Program-made: the position numbers and the translations under genes
The notes under the pieces: generated by a model
Database searches by the model: none
Told to the model about the DNA's origin: nothing
What the model saw: the letters and a program-made list of their open reading frames with translations, nothing else
Shown here: in pieces, positions 41,762-50,388 of the stretch
Position numbering within the stretch: position 1 is the stretch's first letter
How the letters are laid out: each line of letters opens with the position of its first letter
Origin: Streptomyces stelliscabiei
GTDB taxonomy: Bacteria; Actinomycetota; Actinomycetes; Streptomycetales; Streptomycetaceae
Length of the DNA stretch: 64,000 nucleotides
Direction: 5' to 3'
NCBI RefSeq assembly: GCF_014873495.1
Contig: NZ_JADBGF010000001.1
Coordinates: 7,440,001 to 7,504,000 of the forward strand

Positions 41762-41917
41762 TTTTGCCCTTCACGGGAAGCACAGGGGAGTGGGGGTGAC
41801 GGAGGGCCGCCGGAGGGGCGGCTTCCCCATGTGCCTCACAGGTTTATAAGCGCGCCGTAAGGACTGTCAATCCGAAGAACTGTTTGAGCGGCCCGCCGTG
41901 CCCGCTTACCGGCCCTC

Positions 41918-41951
41918 CGCGGGGTTGACGCGGGGTCAAAGGCCCCCGCGC
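41918..41951 (-). terminator. hairpin downstream of the LOG gene
   Basis: TTGAC (41925-41929) and GTCAA (41935-41939) flank CGGGG inside outer CGCGGGG and CCCCGCG-like arms, immediately after the minus-strand stop at 41955. Probable terminator. Confidence 0.5.
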
Positions 41952-41954
41952 ATC

Positions 41955-43079
41955 TCACCTCCCGAGACGCGCCAGAGCCTCCGGAGCCTCCTCGATCCGG
42001 TCCACCAGCGCGATCCGGGTCTCCATCGTGCGCCCCTGGGCCAGCGACCGGAGCAGCGGCCAGGCGGGCAGCCTCTCGGTCCAGTGGGCGCGGTCGACGA
42101 GGACCATGGGGGTCGGTTCGCCGCGCGACTCGTAGTAGTTGGGGGTCGCGTTGTCGAAGATCTCCTGGAGGGTTCCGGCGGCGCCCGGAAGGAAGACTAT
42201 GCCGCTGTTCGAGCGGGCGAGGAGGCCGTCCTCACGGGTGGCGTTGGCGAAGTACTTGGCGAGGTGCGAGGCGAACGGGTTCGGCGGCTCGTGGCCGTAG
42301 AACCAGGTGGGGATGCCGACGGAGGTGCCGCCCCTCGGCCAGTGGGTGCGCACCTCGAAGGCGGCGCTCGCCCACTCGGTGATCGAGGGCGTGAACTTCG
42401 GCGCCTTCGCCAGGAGTCGCAGCGACTCGGCGAGCATCCCGTCGTCGTACGGGGCCGCGTAGGCGCCCAGGTTCGCCGCCTCCATGGCGCCCGGACCGCC
42501 GCCGGTGGCGACGGTGAGACCCGAGCGGGCCAGGGTGCGGCCGAGGCGGGCGGCGCCCTCGTACGCCTCGGTGCCGCGGGCCATCGCGTGGCCGCCCATC
42601 ACGCCCACCACCCGGGCGCCGGAGAGGAGTTCGTCGAGGGCGTCCGAGACGGAGTCGTCGTGGACGGCGCGCAGCAGGGAGGCGTAGACGTCCCGGTCGG
42701 CCTTGGTCCGCTGGAACCAGGCGTACGCGAGGGCGTCGGGTGTCGCCTCGTAGCCGCCGTCCGACAGGGACGCGAAGAGTTCGTCGGGGGAGTAGAGCAG
42801 ACCGCGGTAGGGGTCGAAGGGCAGGTCGGGGACGGGCGGGAAGACCAGGGCGCCGTCGGTGCGGATCTTCGCCGCGGCCTCCTCGCGCATCGGGCAGCCG
42901 AGGAAGACGGCTCCGGCCGTGGCGGTGGTGAGCAGTTCGCGCGTACGGTCCGTCAGGTCGACGGCCTGGACCCGGAATCCGCGGAGGGTGCCACGTGCCG
43001 AGACGATCGCGTCGAACTCCTCGATCGTCTCGATCTCGTGGTCGTCGTGGTGGGCCGCGTGGGCGGGCATCGTCTGCAC
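41955..43079 (-). CDS. LOG-family (TIGR00730-like) protein
   Basis: A 374-residue protein with the LOG nucleotide-binding fold. GVMGGHAMARG, TGGGPGAMEAANLGAYAA and LPGAAGTLQEIFDNAT are the family's substrate- and phosphate-binding segments, the last a variant of PGGxGTxxE. It has a ~150-residue N-terminal part unlike classical LOG cytokinin-activating enzymes. Role is therefore uncertain: a nucleoside-monophosphate phosphoribohydrolase is possible. GTG 43079 lies six bases after TAGCAT, a -10-like element, so a leaderless mRNA is likely; ATG 43070 is an alternative. Confidence 0.85.
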   Translation of the reverse strand: MQTMPAHAAHHDDHEIETIEEFDAIVSARGTLRGFRVQAVDLTDRTRELLTTATAGAVFLGCPMREEAAAKIRTDGALVFPPVPDLPFDPYRGLLYSPDELFASLSDGGYEATPDALAYAWFQRTKADRDVYASLLRAVHDDSVSDALDELLSGARVVGVMGGHAMARGTEAYEGAARLGRTLARSGLTVATGGGPGAMEAANLGAYAAPYDDGMLAESLRLLAKAPKFTPSITEWASAAFEVRTHWPRGGTSVGIPTWFYGHEPPNPFASHLAKYFANATREDGLLARSNSGIVFLPGAAGTLQEIFDNATPNYYESRGEPTPMVLVDRAHWTERLPAWPLLRSLAQGRTMETRIALVDRIEEAPEALARLGR

Positions 43080-43084
43080 CCGCC

Positions 43085-43090
43085 CATGCT
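43085..43090 (-). promoter_or_regulatory. -10 element for leaderless LOG-gene transcript
   Basis: On the minus strand TAGCAT is followed by six bases and GTG at 43079, the geometry of a leaderless start. No clear -35. Confidence 0.45.
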
Positions 43091-43134
43091 AGGGCGCTCC
43101 GGCGGGCAGGGGCGGAGGCCCCTACGAGGTGGGG

Positions 43135-43156
43135 GCGGCCGCGTGTGAGCGGCCGC
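43135..43156 (-). terminator. GCGGCCGC stem-loop after the VOC gene
   Basis: Two GCGGCCGC arms (43135-43142, 43149-43156) flank GTGTGA, past the end of the minus-strand VOC gene. Possible terminator. Confidence 0.4.
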
Positions 43157-43212
43157 GGGTGGGCGGAGTGGTCGCTCACGCCCTTCCCGACGCCCCTTGC
43201 CGCGCGGCTGCC

Positions 43213-43620
43213 TCAGCCCTCGATCGCGGCCGGGTCCATCCAGACGACCTCCCAGGTGTGGCCGTCGAGGTCGTCGAAGGCGCGGCCGTACATGAAGTCC
43301 ATCTCCTGGACCTTCTCCGACGCGGTGCCACCGGCCGCGACCGCCTTCTCGACCAGCTCGTCCACCTTCGCGCGGCTCTCGGCGCTCAGACAGAGCATCA
43401 CCTCGCTGGTCCTGGTGGCGTCCGCGATCTCCTTGTTGGTGAAGGACGAGTAGAACGGCTTGGTGAGCAGCATCGCCACGATGGTGTCGCTGATCACGAC
43501 GGAGGCCGCGTTCTCGTCGCTGAACTGGGGGTTGAGCGTGTACCCCAGCTCCGTGAAGAACTTCTTCGAGGCGTCGAGGTCGTTCACGGGCAGGTTGATG
43601 AAGATCATCTGCTGGTACAT
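43213..43620 (-). CDS. VOC/glyoxalase-family protein
   Basis: A 135-residue vicinal-oxygen-chelate protein of the type often annotated as glyoxalase or lactoylglutathione lyase homolog. It begins MYQQMIFINLPVNDLDASKKFF and ends with DLDGHTWEVVWMDP. The typical metal ligands are only partly seen (Glu in the last strand), so activity cannot be assigned. Its start at 43620 follows a GGAAGAG-like site on the minus strand. It is monocistronic or grouped with the LOG gene. Confidence 0.85.
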   Translation of the reverse strand: MYQQMIFINLPVNDLDASKKFFTELGYTLNPQFSDENAASVVISDTIVAMLLTKPFYSSFTNKEIADATRTSEVMLCLSAESRAKVDELVEKAVAAGGTASEKVQEMDFMYGRAFDDLDGHTWEVVWMDPAAIEG

Positions 43621-43733
43621 GGCGAGGTCTCTTCCGTCCGTCTCGGTCCGTTCGGTTCCGGTCCGTTCGAAGGGGTAGACCGGGGGGCCCCGAGGAACTC
43701 ATCGGTGCGCGCGAACTTTTTTCGTACGGGTTT

Positions 43734-45020
43734 TCAGGCGGCCAGCGGGAGCGCGGCCAGCTGGGCGACCGTCCAGGTCAGAGGGCCGAACACGGCGAGC
43801 AGGGCTCCCGCGCGGAGCAGGGCAGCCTGCCGGGGCAGAGCGCTGGACGCCCCCAGCCGCACCAGCGCGGCCGTGGTGTCCGCGCGCGCCCTCCGGGCCT
43901 CCACGGCGGCCGTCGCGAGGGTGAGCACGGCGCAGCCGGCCACCACGAGCGCGCCCAGCGTGGTGAGCGGGCCGACCGTGGGGCGCACGCCGGAGGACAA
44001 CGTGGCCATGGCGTACGCCCCGGAGGCCACCGCGCAGACCACCCCGAGCGGGCGCCCGATGCGCCGGGCCTCTTCCTGGAGCACGCGCCCGGACAGCAGG
44101 CGCAGTGCGCCGGGGCGGGCGGACTGGAGCAGGCGCCCGGTGAGGTGGGCGAGCCCCGGTCCGATGAGGACCAGCCCCAGGGCGGTGAGCAGCCAGCCGC
44201 CGAGGACACCGGCGGGGCTGTCCGCGAAGCCGCCGGGGAGGGTGAGGCCGGAGCCGTCGTGGGACTGACCCGCGTACGTCTCGACGGCGAGGCCGACGGC
44301 GAGCACGGTGATGCCCCAGGGGAGGCCGCCGGGGGCGGAGCGCGGAGCCGTCGGTCCCGGCGGCTCGGGGGCGGCCGCGGGGGCGTCGGCCGTGTCGTCG
44401 GGCTCCTCCTCGTACCGGGTGGCGCCCGCCGGGGACGCGGCGCGTCGGCCGACGGCGAAGGTGTCGTACGCCATGAAGCGCGTCCGGAGGCCGGCGGGCC
44501 GGGGCCCGGTGCTCTCGGGGCGCAGGACGAGGGCGGTCGCGACACAGGCGGCGGCCGGTACGAGGGCGAGGAGGGTGAGGGCGGCCGGGAGGGGCAGGGG
44601 GTGACCGGCGGCGAGGACGTCGGCGGCGGCGCCGTCGAAGGGCATGCCGGTGAGGTCGCCGCGCAGATGCAGGAAGAACAGCAGGGCCAGGAGCGAGCCG
44701 AGGACGGTGGACAGGGCCGTGGTGACCGCCGAGACGGCCATCAGCCGGCCGGGGCCCAGGCCGACCGCGGACAGGCCGGGGCGGGGCCGGGTGCCGGGGT
44801 CGGTGCGGGCCACCGTCACCGCGAAGTACACGGTCGCGGCGGCGGGTGCGACGCACCAGGCCAGCCGCAGCACCGAGCCGGCCGGGGCGTGCGGGTGGGT
44901 CATGGCGTGCCCGAGGGCGCACAGCAGCAGGAATCCCGTACCGCCGGCGGCCGCGGCGACCAGGAGCCGGCGGAGCTGGACGACGGGGTGGGCCCGGCGG
45001 GCTAGGCGGAGAGCGAGCAC
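43734..45020 (-). CDS. ABC transporter membrane protein
   Basis: A 428-residue integral membrane protein whose GTG start overlaps the ATPase stop by 19 bases. About nine hydrophobic segments are seen: LLVAAAAGGTGFLLLCALG, VAPAAATVYFAVTV, then LPLPAALTLLALVPAAACVA, and further pairs to the C-terminus, broken by a ~90-residue Glu/Pro-rich loop (YEEEPDDTADAPAAAPEP). It resembles the FtsX/MacB-like permease class in layout, but no diagnostic motif was found. The transported substrate is unknown. Confidence 0.75.
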   Translation of the reverse strand: MLALRLARRAHPVVQLRRLLVAAAAGGTGFLLLCALGHAMTHPHAPAGSVLRLAWCVAPAAATVYFAVTVARTDPGTRPRPGLSAVGLGPGRLMAVSAVTTALSTVLGSLLALLFFLHLRGDLTGMPFDGAAADVLAAGHPLPLPAALTLLALVPAAACVATALVLRPESTGPRPAGLRTRFMAYDTFAVGRRAASPAGATRYEEEPDDTADAPAAAPEPPGPTAPRSAPGGLPWGITVLAVGLAVETYAGQSHDGSGLTLPGGFADSPAGVLGGWLLTALGLVLIGPGLAHLTGRLLQSARPGALRLLSGRVLQEEARRIGRPLGVVCAVASGAYAMATLSSGVRPTVGPLTTLGALVVAGCAVLTLATAAVEARRARADTTAALVRLGASSALPRQAALLRAGALLAVFGPLTWTVAQLAALPLAA

Positions 45021-45961
45021 GCGGCCCGGCCTTCCCCGTCGGCGGCGGCCCGGTCCTCGGAGGCCCCGGCGCCCGGGGCCTGCCCTTCGCCCGAGGGCTC
45101 GTCTCCCTGCCGGGCCACGGCCTCGCCGCCGCCGTCGACGGTGGACCGCCCGCCCGGCCCGGCGGGCGAGCGGCCTCCTCGCCCGGCGGCGGGCCCCCCT
45201 TCCGCGGAGGCGGTGGGCCGGGGTTTCTGCGCGGCGCGCGGTGGGTGGCCGCCCGCGGCCGTCGGGGCCGGAGGCAGCTGGAGGGTCTTCACCTGGCGGC
45301 CGTCCAGCAGGGTCAGCGTGCGGTCCGCGAGGGCCGCGGTCGCGGGGTCGTGGGTGGCGAGGACGACCGTGATGTCGTGCGAGCGGGCGGCGGTGGTGAG
45401 GGTGCGCAGGACGTGGGCGTGTTCGGCGCGGTGCAGCGCGGCGGTCGGCTCGTCCGCGAAGAGCACCGTGGGGGCGGCGACCAGGGCCCGGGCCACGACC
45501 ACCCGCTGGCGCTCGGACTGCAGGAGGGCGTGGGGCCGCTTGCGGGCCGTGTCGCGGATGTCGAGGCGCTCCAGCCACTCCAGGGCGGCGGCCTTGGCGG
45601 CCCGGCGGCCGGTGCCGCGCAGCATCAGCGGCAGGGCGGTGTTCTCCCAGGCGTTCAGCTCGGGGACGAGGACCGGTTCGGGGTCGATCCAGCCGAAGCG
45701 GTCGAGGCGCAGGCGTTCCCGGGCGAGCGGGCCCATGGTGTGCACGGGAACGCTGTTGAACCACACCTCCCCCCGCTGCGCCCGCAGCTGGCCGGACAGG
45801 CACCGCAGGAGCGTGGTCTTTCCGCTGCCGCGCGGGCCGGTGACGGCGAGGATCTCGCCCTCCCGGACGGCCAGCGACACGCCGTGCAGGGCGGGCGAGC
45901 CGTCGTGCGCGTAGGTCAGACCACGTGCCCAGAGCACGTCGTTGTCCGGCGGGGCCACCAT
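45002..45961 (-). CDS. ABC transporter ATP-binding protein with degenerate signature
   Basis: A 319-residue ATPase. Walker A GPRGSGKTTLLR is near residue 42 and Walker B TVLFADEPTAALHRA near 165, with H-loop VLATHDPAT. The signature, normally LSGGQ, reads LLQSERQRVVVARAL, missing both glycines, so hydrolysis may be slow or need a special partner. After residue ~235 a ~85-residue Pro/Gly/Arg-rich tail has no known domain. ATG 45961 starts the two-gene unit with the overlapping permease. Confidence 0.85.
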   Translation of the reverse strand: MVAPPDNDVLWARGLTYAHDGSPALHGVSLAVREGEILAVTGPRGSGKTTLLRCLSGQLRAQRGEVWFNSVPVHTMGPLARERLRLDRFGWIDPEPVLVPELNAWENTALPLMLRGTGRRAAKAAALEWLERLDIRDTARKRPHALLQSERQRVVVARALVAAPTVLFADEPTAALHRAEHAHVLRTLTTAARSHDITVVLATHDPATAALADRTLTLLDGRQVKTLQLPPAPTAAGGHPPRAAQKPRPTASAEGGPAAGRGGRSPAGPGGRSTVDGGGEAVARQGDEPSGEGQAPGAGASEDRAAADGEGRAACSLSA

Positions 45962-46083
45962 GGGCGTACACCTCGGTTCGGATCAGGGTTGCCGGGGGAG
46001 CCCCCCGTCCGGGGGAACGAAGGCAGGGCCGATCGGTTACAGGGGCACGCTAGGGAGTCAGGGCGGTGGGGGCCGGACAGCAC

Positions 46084-46132
46084 ACGGCCCGGGACGCCCC
46101 CATCTCACTCGGATGGGGGCGTCCCGGGCCGT
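46084..46132. terminator. 20-bp stem terminator between aminotransferase and ABC genes
   Basis: ACGGCCCGGGACGCCCCCAT (46084-46103) pairs perfectly with ATGGGGGCGTCCCGGGCCGT (46113-46132) around a 9-base loop. It lies downstream of the aminotransferase gene and just upstream of the ABC unit. Confidence 0.9.
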
Positions 46133-46210
46133 TCGGGGGACGCGTGGCGGCGCGGGCCGTGTGCACCGGTTCGGCGGCGGGCCGCACCTGTCGGTGGTGC
46201 CCGCCCGGGC

Positions 46211-47575
46211 CTACAGCAGCTTCCACGCCTCCGTCAGCGTCGCCCGCAGGATCTGCTCGATCTCGTCGAAGGTCGACTGGTCGGAGATCAGCGGCGGCGC
46301 GAGCTGGACGACCGGGTCGCCGCGGTCGTCGGCCCGGCAGTAGAGGCCGTTCTCGAACAGCTTCTTCGACAGGAAGCCGTAGAGGATCCGCTCGGTCTCG
46401 TCCTCGTCGAAGCTCTCCTTCGTCGCCTTGTCCTTGACCAGCTCGATCCCGTAGAAGAAGCCGTTGCCGCGGACGTCGCCGACGATCGGCAGGTCGTACA
46501 GCTTCTCCAGCGTGGACCGGAACGCGTCCTCGTTGTCGAGGACGTGCTGGTTGATGCCCTCGCGCTCGAACAGGTCGAGGTTGGCGACGCCGACGGCCGC
46601 GGAGACCGGGTGGCCGCCGAAGGTGTAGCCGTGCAGGAAGGTGTTGTCGCCCTTGTAGAAGGGTTCGGCTATGCGGTCCGAGACGATGCAGGCGCCGATC
46701 GGCGAGTAGCCCGAGGTCATGCCCTTGGCGCAGGTGATCATGTCCGGGACGTAGCCGAACTTGTCGCAGGCGAACATCGTGCCGAGCCGGCCGAAGGCAC
46801 AGATGACCTCGTCCGACACCAGCAGCACGTCGTACTGGTCGCAGATCTCGCGGACCCGCTGGAAGTAGCCGGGCGGCGGCGGGAAGCAACCGCCCGCGTT
46901 CTGCACCGGCTCCAGGAAGACCGCGGCGACCGTTTCCGGGCCCTCGAAGAGGATCTGCTGCTCGATCTGGTCGGCGGCCCAGCGGCCGAAGGCCTCGGGG
47001 TCGTCGCCGAAGATCGGGGCGCGGTAGATGTTGGTGTTGGGGACCTTGTGCGCGCCCGGCACCAGCGGCTCGAAGGGGGCCTTCAGGGCCGGCAGGCCGG
47101 TGATGGACAGGGCGCCCTGCGGGGTGCCGTGGTAGGCGACCGCGCGGGAGATGACCTTGTACTTGGTCGGCTTGCCCTTGAGCTTGAAGTACTGCTTGGC
47201 GAGCTTCCAGGCGGTCTCGACCGCCTCACCGCCGCCGGTGGTGAAGAAGACCTTGTTCAGGTCGCCGGGCGCGTAGGAGGCGATGCGTTCCGCCAGTTCG
47301 ACGGCCTTCGGGTGGGCGTAGGACCACACCGGGAAGAAGGCCAGCTCCTGCGCTTGCTTGAACGCGGTCTCCGCCAGCTCGGTGCGGCCGTGGCCCGCCT
47401 GGACGACGAAGAGACCCGCGAGACCGTCGAGGTACCGCCTGCCCTTGTCGTCGTAGATGTACGTGCCCTCACCCCGGACGATGGTCGGCACCGGGGCGTT
47501 CTCGTACGAGGACATGCGGGTGAAATGCATCCACAGGTGGTCGTACGCGGTCTGGCTGAGATCCTTGGGGCTCAC
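46211..47575 (-). CDS. class III PLP-dependent aminotransferase, probable polyamine/diamine:pyruvate type
   Basis: A 454-residue omega-aminotransferase. PLP-binding landmarks are TGGGEAVETAWKLA, SRAVAYHGTPQGAL, VSDEVICAFGRLG and the Schiff-base Lys in TCAKGMTSGYSPIGA (near residue 283). It resembles putrescine/diamine- and beta-alanine:pyruvate transaminases. In S. coelicolor the gene at this place (SCO5655, from memory) is linked to polyamine use. It is cotranscribed with the upstream Lrp-type regulator (19-base gap), and aldehyde dehydrogenases that would take the aldehyde product lie nearby. Start is 47575. Confidence 0.88.
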   Translation of the reverse strand: MSPKDLSQTAYDHLWMHFTRMSSYENAPVPTIVRGEGTYIYDDKGRRYLDGLAGLFVVQAGHGRTELAETAFKQAQELAFFPVWSYAHPKAVELAERIASYAPGDLNKVFFTTGGGEAVETAWKLAKQYFKLKGKPTKYKVISRAVAYHGTPQGALSITGLPALKAPFEPLVPGAHKVPNTNIYRAPIFGDDPEAFGRWAADQIEQQILFEGPETVAAVFLEPVQNAGGCFPPPPGYFQRVREICDQYDVLLVSDEVICAFGRLGTMFACDKFGYVPDMITCAKGMTSGYSPIGACIVSDRIAEPFYKGDNTFLHGYTFGGHPVSAAVGVANLDLFEREGINQHVLDNEDAFRSTLEKLYDLPIVGDVRGNGFFYGIELVKDKATKESFDEDETERILYGFLSKKLFENGLYCRADDRGDPVVQLAPPLISDQSTFDEIEQILRATLTEAWKLL

Positions 47576-47594
47576 GGGTATCGCGTCCTCACGG

Positions 47595-48110
47595 TTATCG
47601 GGTTCCCCACATGTAGGTCTGCTTCTTGAGCTTGAGGTAGACGAAGCTCTCCGTCGACCGCACGCCGGGCAGGGTCCGGATGCGCTTGTTGATGACTTCC
47701 AGGAGGTGGTCGTCGTCCTCGCAGACGACCTCCGCCATCAGGTCGAAGGAGCCGGCGGTGATCACGATGTACTCGACCTCCGACATGGCTGTCAGCGCGT
47801 CCGCCACGGGATCCAGGTCGCCGTCGACGTTGATGCCGAGCATCGCCTGCCGCCGGAAGCCCACGGTGAGCGGGTCCGTGACGGCGACGATCTGCATCAC
47901 GCCCTGGTCGAGCAGCTTCTGGACGCGCTGGCGCACGGCCGCCTCGGAGAGGCCGACGGCCTTGCCGATCGCGGCGTACGGCCGTCGCCCGTCCTCCTGC
48001 AGCTGCTCGACGATGGCGAGGGACACGGCGTCCAGCTGCGGAGTGCCGTTCCTGGGCTCCCTGGAGTCCTTCTGGTCTGAGCTTCGACTGGCCACGGGGT
48101 CACTGTGCAC
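47595..48110 (-). CDS. Lrp/AsnC-family transcriptional regulator
   Basis: A 171-residue Lrp-type regulator: HTH from LDAVSLAIVEQLQEDGRRPYAAIGKAVGLSEAAVRQRVQKLL (first half), then the RAM ligand-binding domain (DLDPVADALTAMSEVEYIVITAGSFDLMAEVV). The start is uncertain: GTG 48110 or GTG 48095 are equally plausible. Gene order (regulator, aminotransferase, divergent aldehyde dehydrogenase) suggests it senses an amine or amino acid and controls both. A palindrome upstream may be its operator. Confidence 0.9.
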   Translation of the reverse strand: MHSDPVASRSSDQKDSREPRNGTPQLDAVSLAIVEQLQEDGRRPYAAIGKAVGLSEAAVRQRVQKLLDQGVMQIVAVTDPLTVGFRRQAMLGINVDGDLDPVADALTAMSEVEYIVITAGSFDLMAEVVCEDDDHLLEVINKRIRTLPGVRSTESFVYLKLKKQTYMWGTR

Positions 48111-48169
48111 GACGTCTCGACAGTTCCGCAAGGCTGGATCGATGTAATTCGTTGTTTACGGGTCCGTAG

Positions 48170-48189
48170 CTTGCGGATTTCGCAGCAAG
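48170..48189. promoter_or_regulatory. candidate Lrp-type operator in the divergent region
   Basis: CTTGCGGATTTCGCAGCAAG is an imperfect palindrome (CTTGC...GCAAG ends) between the Lrp-type gene and the aldehyde dehydrogenase gene. CCGCAA recurs at 48126-48131. Lrp proteins often bind such repeats at divergent promoters. Confidence 0.5.
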
Positions 48190-48205
48190 TGAGGTGTCGG
48201 GGGTG

Positions 48206-48233
48206 TTGAAAACGTGGGGCCGCGGATTAGGGT
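48206..48233 (+). promoter_or_regulatory. promoter of the first aldehyde dehydrogenase gene
   Basis: TTGAAA (48206-48211) and TAGGGT (48228-48233) are 16 bases apart, 42 bases before the GTG. The Lrp-type palindrome ends 16 bases upstream of the -35, a position suited to activation. Confidence 0.55.
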
Positions 48234-48274
48234 GGTGTCTCAAGGAATGGACACCCACATCTGGAGGGCCGGCA

Positions 48275-49711
48275 GTGAGCACCGAGCTGCGTCGTCTGCG
48301 TAACTACATCGACGGGGAATTCCGTGACGCCGTCGACGGACGGACCACCGAGGTGGTCAACCCCGCGACGGGCGAGGCCTACGCGACCGCGCCCCTGTCC
48401 GGCCAGGCCGACGTCGACGCGGCGATGGCCGCCGCCGAGGCCGCGTTCCCGGCCTGGCGCGACACGACCCCGGCCGAGCGCCAGAAGGCCCTGCTGAAGA
48501 TCGCCGACGCGTTCGAGGAGCGGGCCGAGGAGCTCATCGCGGCGGAGGTGGAGAACACGGGCAAGCCGATCGGGCTGACCCGCTCCGAGGAGATCCCGCC
48601 GATGGTGGACCAGATCCGCTTCTTCGCGGGTGCCGCGCGGATGCTGGAGGGCCGGTCGGCCGGCGAGTACATGGAGGGGATGACCTCCATCGTCCGCCGT
48701 GAGCCGGTGGGCGTCTGTGCCCAGGTCGCGCCGTGGAACTACCCGATGATGATGGCCGTGTGGAAGTTCGCGCCGGCGATCGCCGCCGGCAACACGGTCG
48801 TGCTGAAGCCGTCGGACACGACGCCGGCCTCGACCGTCCTCATCGCGGAGATCATCGGGGCGATCCTGCCGAAGGGCGTCTTCAACGTGATCACGGGCGA
48901 CCGTGACACCGGACGCCTGATGGTCGAGCACCCCGTCCCGGCGATGGCGTCCATCACCGGGTCGGTGCGGGCCGGCATGTCCGTCGCCGAGTCCGCGGCC
49001 AAGGACGTCAAGCGCGTCCACCTGGAGCTGGGCGGCAAGGCGCCGGTCGTCGTCTTCGCCGACACCGACATCGCCAAGGCCGTCGAGGACATCTCCGTGG
49101 CCGGCTTCTTCAACGCCGGGCAGGACTGTACGGCCGCCACGCGCGTGCTGGTGCAGGAGTCGATCCACGACGAGTTCGTGGCCGCGCTGGCCAAGGCCGC
49201 CGCCGAGACGAAGACCGGGCAGCCGGACGACGAGGACGTGCTGTTCGGTCCGCTCAACAACCCCCACCAGCTCAAGCAGGTCTCGGGGTTCATCGAGCGG
49301 CTGCCTGCCCACGCGAAGGTCGAGACCGGCGGTCAGCGGGTCGGCGACAAGGGGTACTTCTACGCGCCGACCGTCGTCTCCGGGCTGCGACAGGACGACG
49401 AGATCATCCAGAACGAGGTCTTCGGGCCGGTCATCACGGTGCAGTCGTTCACGGACGAGGCGCAGGCCGTCGGCTGGGCGAACGGCGTCGAGTACGCGCT
49501 CGCGTCGTCGGTGTGGACGAAGGACCACGCGCGCGCGATGCGGATGTCCAAGGCGCTGGACTTCGGCTGCGTGTGGATCAACACGCACATCCCGCTGGTC
49601 GCGGAGATGCCGCACGGCGGGTTCAAGAAGTCCGGGTACGGCAAGGACCTCTCGGGCTACGGGTTCGACGACTACACGCGGATCAAGCACGTGATGACGT
49701 CGCTGGGCTGA
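48275..49711 (+). CDS. aldehyde dehydrogenase (gamma-aminobutyraldehyde/betaine-aldehyde type)
   Basis: A 478-residue NAD(P)+-dependent aldehyde dehydrogenase. The active Cys is in FFNAGQDCTAATR, the general-base Glu in LELGGKAP, and the N-terminal QVAPWNYPMMMAVWKFAPA is family-typical. GTG 48275 follows GGAGGG by six bases. It is divergent from the Lrp-type regulator and aminotransferase, so it probably oxidises aminoaldehydes from polyamine transamination (for example 4-aminobutyraldehyde to GABA). Specificity is inference. Confidence 0.9.
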   Translation: MSTELRRLRNYIDGEFRDAVDGRTTEVVNPATGEAYATAPLSGQADVDAAMAAAEAAFPAWRDTTPAERQKALLKIADAFEERAEELIAAEVENTGKPIGLTRSEEIPPMVDQIRFFAGAARMLEGRSAGEYMEGMTSIVRREPVGVCAQVAPWNYPMMMAVWKFAPAIAAGNTVVLKPSDTTPASTVLIAEIIGAILPKGVFNVITGDRDTGRLMVEHPVPAMASITGSVRAGMSVAESAAKDVKRVHLELGGKAPVVVFADTDIAKAVEDISVAGFFNAGQDCTAATRVLVQESIHDEFVAALAKAAAETKTGQPDDEDVLFGPLNNPHQLKQVSGFIERLPAHAKVETGGQRVGDKGYFYAPTVVSGLRQDDEIIQNEVFGPVITVQSFTDEAQAVGWANGVEYALASSVWTKDHARAMRMSKALDFGCVWINTHIPLVAEMPHGGFKKSGYGKDLSGYGFDDYTRIKHVMTSLG

Positions 49712-49721
49712 GGCCCTGCCC

Positions 49722-49754
49722 CGACCGGCCGTGTCTCCGTCGCGCGGCCGGTCG
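49722..49754 (+). terminator. hairpin after the aldehyde dehydrogenase gene
   Basis: CGACCGGCCG (49722-49731) pairs with CGGCCGGTCG (49745-49754), loop 13 bases, starting 11 bases after the stop. Confidence 0.6.
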
Positions 49755-50088
49755 TGCGCTCCCCGCCCTGTACGTGGCTGCGGCCCGTGGGGGCGGGGAA
49801 CCGACCTGCGGTGGCACGCTGCCCGCAGGTCCCGCCCGCGCGGCACCGGAGGCCGATCGGTCGATCGGTCACCCCCGTCGCCGAGCGGGACGACGGTCGG
49901 AGCCCGTCGCCGCCCACGGGCACCCCTGCCGGCCTTGTCGTCCCCGGTCGCTGCCGCCGCCCGCGTACGCGCCGGCCCGAAGGGCTCACGGTCGGCGTCG
50001 CCGCCACCGGGGCGCTCGCGGCGAAGTTCCCGGCGAGAACCGGACTCGGCGGGTCGGCGCCGTGGATCTCTGCCCCTACGGTCTCCCT

Positions 50089-50140
50089 GATCGCGGTCGC
50101 GGTCGCGGTCGCGGTCGCGGTCGCGGTCCCGATCGCGGTC
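50089..50140. repeat. GGTCGC hexamer microsatellite
   Basis: The hexamer GGTCGC is repeated about six times (50095-50128), flanked by GATCGC variants, in non-coding DNA. It should be prone to slippage. Confidence 0.8.
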
Positions 50141-50388
50141 CATTCCTGGTCCTGGACCGCAGTTCCGGAGCGCCGAGAAGGCGACCGGTCGGCGCCGCTG
50201 ATTCCGAGGACTTGTTTCCGGTCACGGCGAGGCGAATCAGCACGGGTGATTCGTGGCGACGCTGTGGAGATAGTGCAATCGTCTGCCGCGTGGTGGCGCT
50301 TTATCAGCCTTTCGGGGTCGATGCGGACGCGACGGATCGACGGCAGAAGGGTTGCGGCGTATTCCGTCGTGCCGTAGTTACGTGAACC

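Larger units (their letters stand above)
49712..50388. other. 677-bp region without a supported gene
   Basis: Open frames exist on both strands here, but none has a recognisable product or consistent codon bias. It contains a terminator hairpin, the GGTCGC microsatellite and a possible promoter before the YceI gene (TTGCGG 50352-50357 and GTAGTT 50374-50379, 16 bases apart). Confidence 0.5.

Noticed and set aside
49712..50388. Long frames with DRDRDR-type translation in the gap before yceI
   Set aside because: They are the translated GGTCGC microsatellite and have no domain or start signal.
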